Source of the DNA: Desmodus rotundus
Lineage: Eukaryota > Chordata > Mammalia > Chiroptera > Phyllostomidae
Direction of reading: 5' to 3'
Length of the DNA stretch: 64,000 nt
NCBI RefSeq assembly: GCF_022682495.2
Contig: NC_071398.1
Coordinates: 89,133,398 to 89,197,397, forward strand
Numbering within the stretch: position 1 is the stretch's first letter; each line of letters opens with the position of its first letter. Below, piece by piece: positions 59,371-64,000 of the stretch. Position numbers and translations under genes: made by a program. The notes beneath the pieces were generated by a model that saw only the letters and a program-made list of their open reading frames with translations, was not told the origin of the DNA and did not search any database.

Positions 59371-59445
59371 CTATTTATGTAACAACCGCAGCTGCTCCCC
59401 AAAATAGCTGCTGCTGGCTGAAAGAATGAAGGGCTTTTGTTGTTA
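59371..59445. promoter_or_regulatory. Possible enhancer-like cluster of A/T and E-box motifs
   Basis: Within 75 bp lie ctatttatgt (59371-59380, near match to a MEF2 site), an exact palindromic E box CAGCTG (59389-59394), ccccaaaatagctg and a GTTAAC palindrome (59442-59447). Such clusters occur in muscle enhancers, and a convergent gene end lies 1 kb to the right. Motif matches alone are weak evidence. Confidence 0.2.
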
Positions 59446-59447
59446 AC

Positions 59448-60429
59448 ATTTGAGTCCATTTTCTATAGCTCTTGAATGAGTTTCCTTCCTTTTCCTTTTG
59501 CGCCCTGGTCTTTTACAAGGAGATGAGGAGTCTCATCGTTAGCTCTTCCATGGGGCCATCAGTTATGGGGATGGATTTTAAAGTCAGGGCTCATCTTCCC
59601 AGCAAGAACAAAGTTAGCTTCTTATTCTATTCTGCAGCAGGTGGTCTCTTGGCTAGCTGGTATATACTAACTACCCGCCCCCCCCCCCCGCCCCTTTCGG
59701 AGAGTGGCAGTGAGGCCGATGGCAAGGCCCTGCATGTTCACAACCCCCAAAGAGACAAACAGACAGGGCTCCTTCTGTGTTTTTGGGGGGACAAGCCCAA
59801 ACCCGGACTGCTGGCGTAGCATGGAACGGGGCGCCCTCCCCGGAAAGTAACAAAGACAACCCCGGTCGAGGCTATCAAATGCTTGTTAAAAAAATACAAA
59901 AGTTATTTTCTCCTTTTGATGGCTGTTGACTTTGTGACAACATTAGTTAAAAATATTACTTCTGTCTTTGGGAAGAGATCACTCTCTTCATAAAATATGG
60001 AAAAATAAACTCTACCAAACCCACAGTTAACATTCCCCAGGCCTGCCCCAGGGCTCCGGGTGGCGCATCTCCAAACACCGGCAGCAGAGTGAGTGTGCTG
60101 CATTTCCAGGTAGGTGAACGTTTCTCACTGTGCGAGGGCAGGGCTGCGAGGGAGAGAAGGAAGTGACGGGACTCCTGGGAGAGAATCAGGAAGTGGGATG
60201 GTTGATTTGCTAACAAAATGAAGGGAACAGTGTGGTTTTGGGCCCTCCTATAACTCTGTGGGATGTCCCCTCATCTCCTCTGACCACCTGCTGCCCAGCT
60301 ATTGCTTGGGGGGGGGGGTCATTAAAGGGAGGGTAGGGAGCCATTATCGCTGTCATTGCAAAGGAGGGCTCATCTTCCACACCCAGGATCAAAGTAAAAC
60401 ACTGAACTGGATGAATGGGAGAAGACAAG
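59448..60429. other. Intergenic, nothing assigned
   Basis: No gene or repeat recognised. Homopolymer C and G runs are at about 59676-59690 and 60308-60317. Confidence 0.4.
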
Positions 60430-60434
60430 GATAC

Positions 60435-61083
60435 ATAAAAACAGTAAAATGTTTATTTTCTTAGAAAAAAAAGTGGGGAAGAGGGATTCGAAACGATTGT
60501 GATCACACTTCCGTCTGCATCAGAGCCAAGCCAATGTCGCAAGCTTAATCCTTGAGCAGATACCTAGTAAGGGAAACAGCCTGCTGCTCGCTCCCGGGTC
60601 ACTCCCAGGAGTCAGGTCACAACATGCTTTTAATCGGTAACAGTTTCCCTACTACTTCTTAGCAGAGAAACAAGGCTTGCCATAGCAACCATCCCATCCC
60701 CCAAGCGCCACATCGCCCTTGAGAAGCAAGGCTCTGGACCACTGGGGAGAGACAGGGAGGAAGGAGGGAGGGAAGGAGATGCTTAGAAGCGGACCAGTCT
60801 AGAATAGAAGTCTGATATCTGAGTTCACCACTACCTCATCTTATAGAAAATAGGTTGGAGAGCCTCTGTAAAACCAACAGTATCTTTAAGGTGGAGTCGC
60901 AGAGTTTGGCTGCATACCTGGACACAAGAGAAGTGAAAAGTTGCAACAAGTTTTAACTAGCAGCAACAAAGAAAGTTCGGTAACAGTTTTTTTTTTTGTT
61001 TGTTTTTAGCAATATTCCTGTGCAAGTTCATTAGGAAACACTGGAATTGAATGGGGCATACGATATGGAACGGTCTTCTTTTG
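60435..61083 (-). other. 3' UTR of the right-hand gene
   Basis: The sequence follows directly from the stop codon of the minus-strand exon at 61084 and is about 650 nt long. An AATAAA (complement TTTATT at 60452-60457) lies at its end. It contains an A-run (T-run at 60988-60999) and purine-rich stretches. Confidence 0.65.
60452..60457 (-). terminator. Polyadenylation signal AATAAA, minus strand
   Basis: Canonical AATAAA on the minus strand, downstream of the stop codon at 61084-61086. Cleavage would fall near 60430-60440. Confidence 0.6.
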
Positions 61084-61228
61084 CTAGAGTGCTGTTCCTT
61101 GGAGAGGACCGACCTTTGCAAAGATTTCAACTGGGGAGTCACCTATATACACAGTAGTAGTAGCTCCTGGTTTCAGAGTTAGATTGGTGCTATGTGATAT
61201 CCTCTTCTTCCGAACAGTAATCTCGACC
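61084..61228 (-). CDS. Last coding exon of unidentified minus-strand gene
   Basis: On the minus strand a strong acceptor (tattcttttcttttcccctccag) ends at 61229. The exon starts at 61228 with one base finishing a split codon and then encodes 47 residues to a TAG at 61086-61084. The peptide begins VEITVRKKRISHSTNLTL, continues with KPGATTTVYIGDSPVEIFAK and ends VGPLQGTAL. The alternating hydrophobic pattern suggests beta strands, such as the end of a beta-sandwich or similar small domain; there is no membrane segment or signal. I do not recognise the family. The frame is free of stops over the exon, codon use is balanced and splice and polyadenylation signals agree, so I believe it is real. 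The rest of the gene lies to the right, and I could not find another exon up to 64000. It converges with the left-hand gene. Confidence 0.7.
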
Positions 61229-61272
61229 CTGGAGGGGAAAAGAAAAGAATAACGTATGAGTGAGAAATTCAA

Positions 61273-62389
61273 AGCCGAGCTGAGACAGTTACACGTATCG
61301 ATCTTCTCTCAGAACATGTCTCTTTGCACCAAAAACTCAGGCTTCATCAGCGACGACCAGGCACGAGATAGATTTGTCATAAATATGTGTTATAAACAGT
61401 GTATGCCGATTTATGAACTGCATACACCACCAAGCATGGCAGTTGTACCAAGCCCCAAATAAACCCTTACTTTATAGTGGTGAGAACTTTTACTAGGCGC
61501 ATACAAGACTCAGCCTTTCACCGAGACATTGGCAAAGGGACGATCCATTCAGGAGACCAATTTCTCCTCAACGAGAGCCAACGAGAGCCAATGAAATGAA
61601 GAACGAACACGTCCCTTTCACCTGGGGCCAGGGCTGCTCCCATTTCACAGCTCCATGTCCATGCCTGGAATTTACTGTTTTACAGAGGGGAAGGTCTTTG
61701 TTTTAAAGCACTAAATTAAAACAGGATGTAAAAACAAATAAACAAACAAACAACGACTCACTGGATATAACCTATTTTAGGACTACGTTTGGTATGTGTG
61801 GGATGCACAAGAAAGGCAAAAATGCTGATTCGTTTGCTAACAAAACAGGTTCCTAGCAGGGAATCCATACGGTGGTTACTTTTGACCGTAACCCATCTTT
61901 TCTCCAGGAGGATGTACATTCTAGGAGGGCACCGTTAGGGCCAGGATTCAAGCTCCGCGTGTGACCTGGCTGCCCTGCCTTGGCCAAAGCCCCGGCTTCC
62001 TGGTCTGCAATCCACCACGGACAGCACAGGAATGAATTGCCTTCCTGCCTCACAGTGCCACAGATAAGGGCTCTGTATCACCCCAGCAAATGCAATAAGA
62101 AGAGTTCACGGATTAATGCTGTTTGCCTCCGTTGACTTTTTTCTTTTAAAATACATACTACATGTTTCAATTGGGGGGGGAGGTGGATATTCCTTTAGAG
62201 ACAGAATTTTCTAAATAACTGGAACGTATTCATAAAATTATCTAAAACTTAAAGGATATAATTTTGCATAAAGCTATTTATTAAATGTATCACGTGTTTC
62301 TTTGTCACAATATCTGCATATTGGAAATGTTACACATTCTCCTAGGAGTTAAGCATCATCGTGATGAATCACTGTATCGCCTGGCGGGG
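61273..62389 (-). other. Probable intron of the right-hand gene
   Basis: AT-rich with (aaac)n-like runs near 61735-61755. No exon with paired splice sites found; the frame at 61853-62053 has no motif. Confidence 0.4.
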
Positions 62390-62565
62390 GCAGTCCTGGC
62401 TCTGATGTACCAGCTCTGGGATCTGGATTAAGTTGCCTCTCTGTGTCTCCGTTTCCCCACCTGTAAACTGAGGATAACGACAGTACCGACTTCGCACGGT
62501 TGCCGAAGGTTAAATGAGTTAATAGTAGTGAGCAGTTCAATACTCCCTGGCACATAATTTATACA
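62390..62565 (+). repeat. MIR SINE remnant
   Basis: 'gtcctggctctgatgtacca', 'gtctccgtttccccacctgtaaactgaggataac', 'gccgaaggttaaatgagtta' and 'ctccctggcacataat' match the sense strand of MIR over most of its length. Confidence 0.88.
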
Positions 62566-63110
62566 TGTTGTATGTACGTGTGCAGGCATGTATACATGTA
62601 TTTGATAAACTGAAAAACGCTACCACACAATGAAGTCGTCAGGGGCGGCCTGTTCCCAGGCTACACGGCCCAGGTTGCTTGTTCTCTGGGAATGCGACTG
62701 ACTGATTGGCATGCTTTATAGTTTTCCTCCAACGTCAGATTGCTGGCCCTGCCCCCGCCCCTGCCCCTTACAGAGTGTCTGGCCCCAGTGTCCTCACCAG
62801 CCTTGTTTTACTTGCCGCATGAAAACACCTTCTGGGCAGAGAACCTGGGCAACCGATCTCCCTGAGGAGGGAAGTGCACACTCAGCAGTCACCCCACACT
62901 GATGGCCTCCCTGGTGACCCCTCCCAAGCGAGTGGTGACCCGTCCCGAGCCTGGGCCCAGAACACTCACAAAACACTCCCTGGGCCGCATGGTGAAGAGC
63001 CGGAAGGGACCCTGCTGTGGGCCCTGGCAGTTGGGAGTTTATTTCGCACATCCGAACACATCAGCACAACTCTGCACACCTGCCAGGTGAGGCTCTCCGT
63101 AGACGCTCTG
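62566..63110. other. Probable intron, nothing assigned
   Basis: No gene or repeat recognised. Overlapping frames at 62794-63051 (minus) and 62874-63401 (plus) run through the (GT)n microsatellite or lack motifs. Confidence 0.4.
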
Positions 63111-63114
63111 CGCG

Positions 63115-63115
<1 letters not shown>

Positions 63116-63153
<38 letters not shown>

Positions 63154-63154
63154 C
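63116..63154. repeat. (GT)n followed by (GC)n microsatellite
   Basis: About 15 GT units (63116-63146) pass straight into a GCGCGCGC run. Alternating purine-pyrimidine of both types favours left-handed Z-DNA. Confidence 0.95.
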
Positions 63155-63204
63155 AGGATGTTCAGCTGGAGGGACGGGTGGGCTCGTGGAGTTTTCATTA
63201 AAGG

Positions 63205-63370
63205 ACAGAGGACCTTTCCAGGGTGTATGTGGCACGCACACACGGTTGTGTGACCTCAGGCAAATCACTGGGCTGTGGTTTCCTGGGGATAATCGCGGTC
63301 TCTGCCTCGCAGGGCTGCGATCAGGACTGAAGGGGAAAACCACAGTGTCTGGCAGGTGGCCAGTAAATAT
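63205..63370 (+). repeat. MIR SINE remnant
   Basis: 'gttgtgtgacctcaggcaaatcactgggct', 'gtggtttcctggggataatcg', 'cctcgcagggctgcgatcagg' and 'gtgtctggcaggtggccagtaaat' follow the sense strand of MIR. Confidence 0.85.
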
Positions 63371-64000
63371 TCGCTGCTGCGGTAATGACGGAGGCCATTA
63401 AACCTCGTGTTTGTCCGGTCCCCTGGCAGCAGGATAGGGACCTCCTCCCATGTGGCTGTCAGGTGAGGACTCTGGTCATCGACTGAGATCTGACAGGTGT
63501 CAGGGAGTCCCTCCTCCCACCTCAGCCTTGCACCCAGGACAGGCCAGAATGTCACGTTCCCAATGGCAGATGCCTGAGTCCCTTCCCTTCTTACATCTAA
63601 GGGAGGCCTCGAATCGAAGTGAAGGCCCAGCTGGCCAGCGTGGGGTTCAGAGGACACCTTATCCACGAGGAAGACTGGGACCCAGTGATGGGCAGGTGCG
63701 CACACACACACACACGTGTCTCCAACTCTGTAAGTGAGTCACAGGGTTATGAAGCAAAAGGCGCACTTCAGACCCTCCAAGTTCACAGCTCCCGTAAGAA
63801 AGCGCCCCCTTCGGAGGAACAAATCTATAGAAACCTCTGTGTGAACTCAAGACGGCAGCTCTCACTTCCCAAGCATCCGCTCCCCCGAAATTGCTATAAT
63901 TGCTGTGGGAAGGAAAACTGTGTCCGGCGCCCTGCAGACACTGTTTCATGGTATTCACACCAGCCCTGTGAGCAGGGAGTGGCGCCCTGTGACTTGTGGG
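63371..64000. other. Probable intron, (CA)n at 63697-63716
   Basis: Contains a short (CA)8-9 microsatellite. The minus-strand frame at 63265-63711 runs from the microsatellite into unique DNA without motifs. Nothing else recognised up to the window edge. Confidence 0.4.

Noticed and set aside
1..64000. CRISPR arrays, phage, operons, tRNA genes outside SINEs, or a new defence-type system
   Set aside because: No regularly spaced repeats, no bacterial-style gene packing and no cloverleaf outside tRNA-derived SINEs; the window is vertebrate nuclear DNA.

Overview
This is mammalian nuclear DNA: long stretches with no gene, widely spaced exons with good splice signals, AATAAA-type 3' ends, and many interspersed repeats (L1, L2, MIR, MaLR LTRs). 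The clade marker is a tRNA-derived SINE with a Pol III B box and the typical 'ccagccaggg / ccctggctgg' head. I recognise it as the Ves family of bats. Together with young ORF1-only half-L1 (HAL1-type) elements it points to a bat, probably Yangochiroptera; this is inference, and I cannot name the species.

Layout. (1) From 1 to about 9510 lies the 3' end of a plus-strand gene: intron, a 410-nt last coding exon at 5739-6148 and a 3.4-kb 3' UTR ending at an AATAAA at 9487. I do not recognise the protein; its acidic Ser/Glu-rich tail ends in KDEL. (2) From 9.5 to 46 kb I find no intact gene. This stretch holds old L1, L2 and MIR pieces, four Ves SINEs, a MaLR LTR of MLT1A type plus a second MaLR-like one, a 7SL RNA pseudogene at 37421-37610, and three ORF1-only LINEs. 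Two of those are nested: a full-length young copy sits in the poly(A) tail of an older one, and both sets of target-site duplications are still visible. (3) At about 46.4-48.2 kb is a decayed, intronless retrocopy of the mitotic kinase PLK1, running from near the N-terminus of the kinase through both polo boxes into the PLK1 3' UTR. (4) From 48 to 60 kb there is mostly unique DNA with no coding gene I can support, apart from a possible minus-strand transcript end near 52.0-52.6 kb. (5) At 60.43-61.23 kb is the last exon of a minus-strand gene (47 codons, strong splice acceptor, AATAAA), whose body lies to the right, mostly or wholly outside the window.

So the window is the interval between two convergent genes, each caught only by its last exon. 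I see no operon, CRISPR, phage or other bacterial feature, and no evidence of a new multi-gene system. The most informative things are the half-LINE family (nesting, shared stop codon), the PLK1 retrocopy, and the two unidentified terminal exons. Family names come from recognition by eye; no database search was possible, and repeat edges are approximate unless a target-site duplication fixes them.
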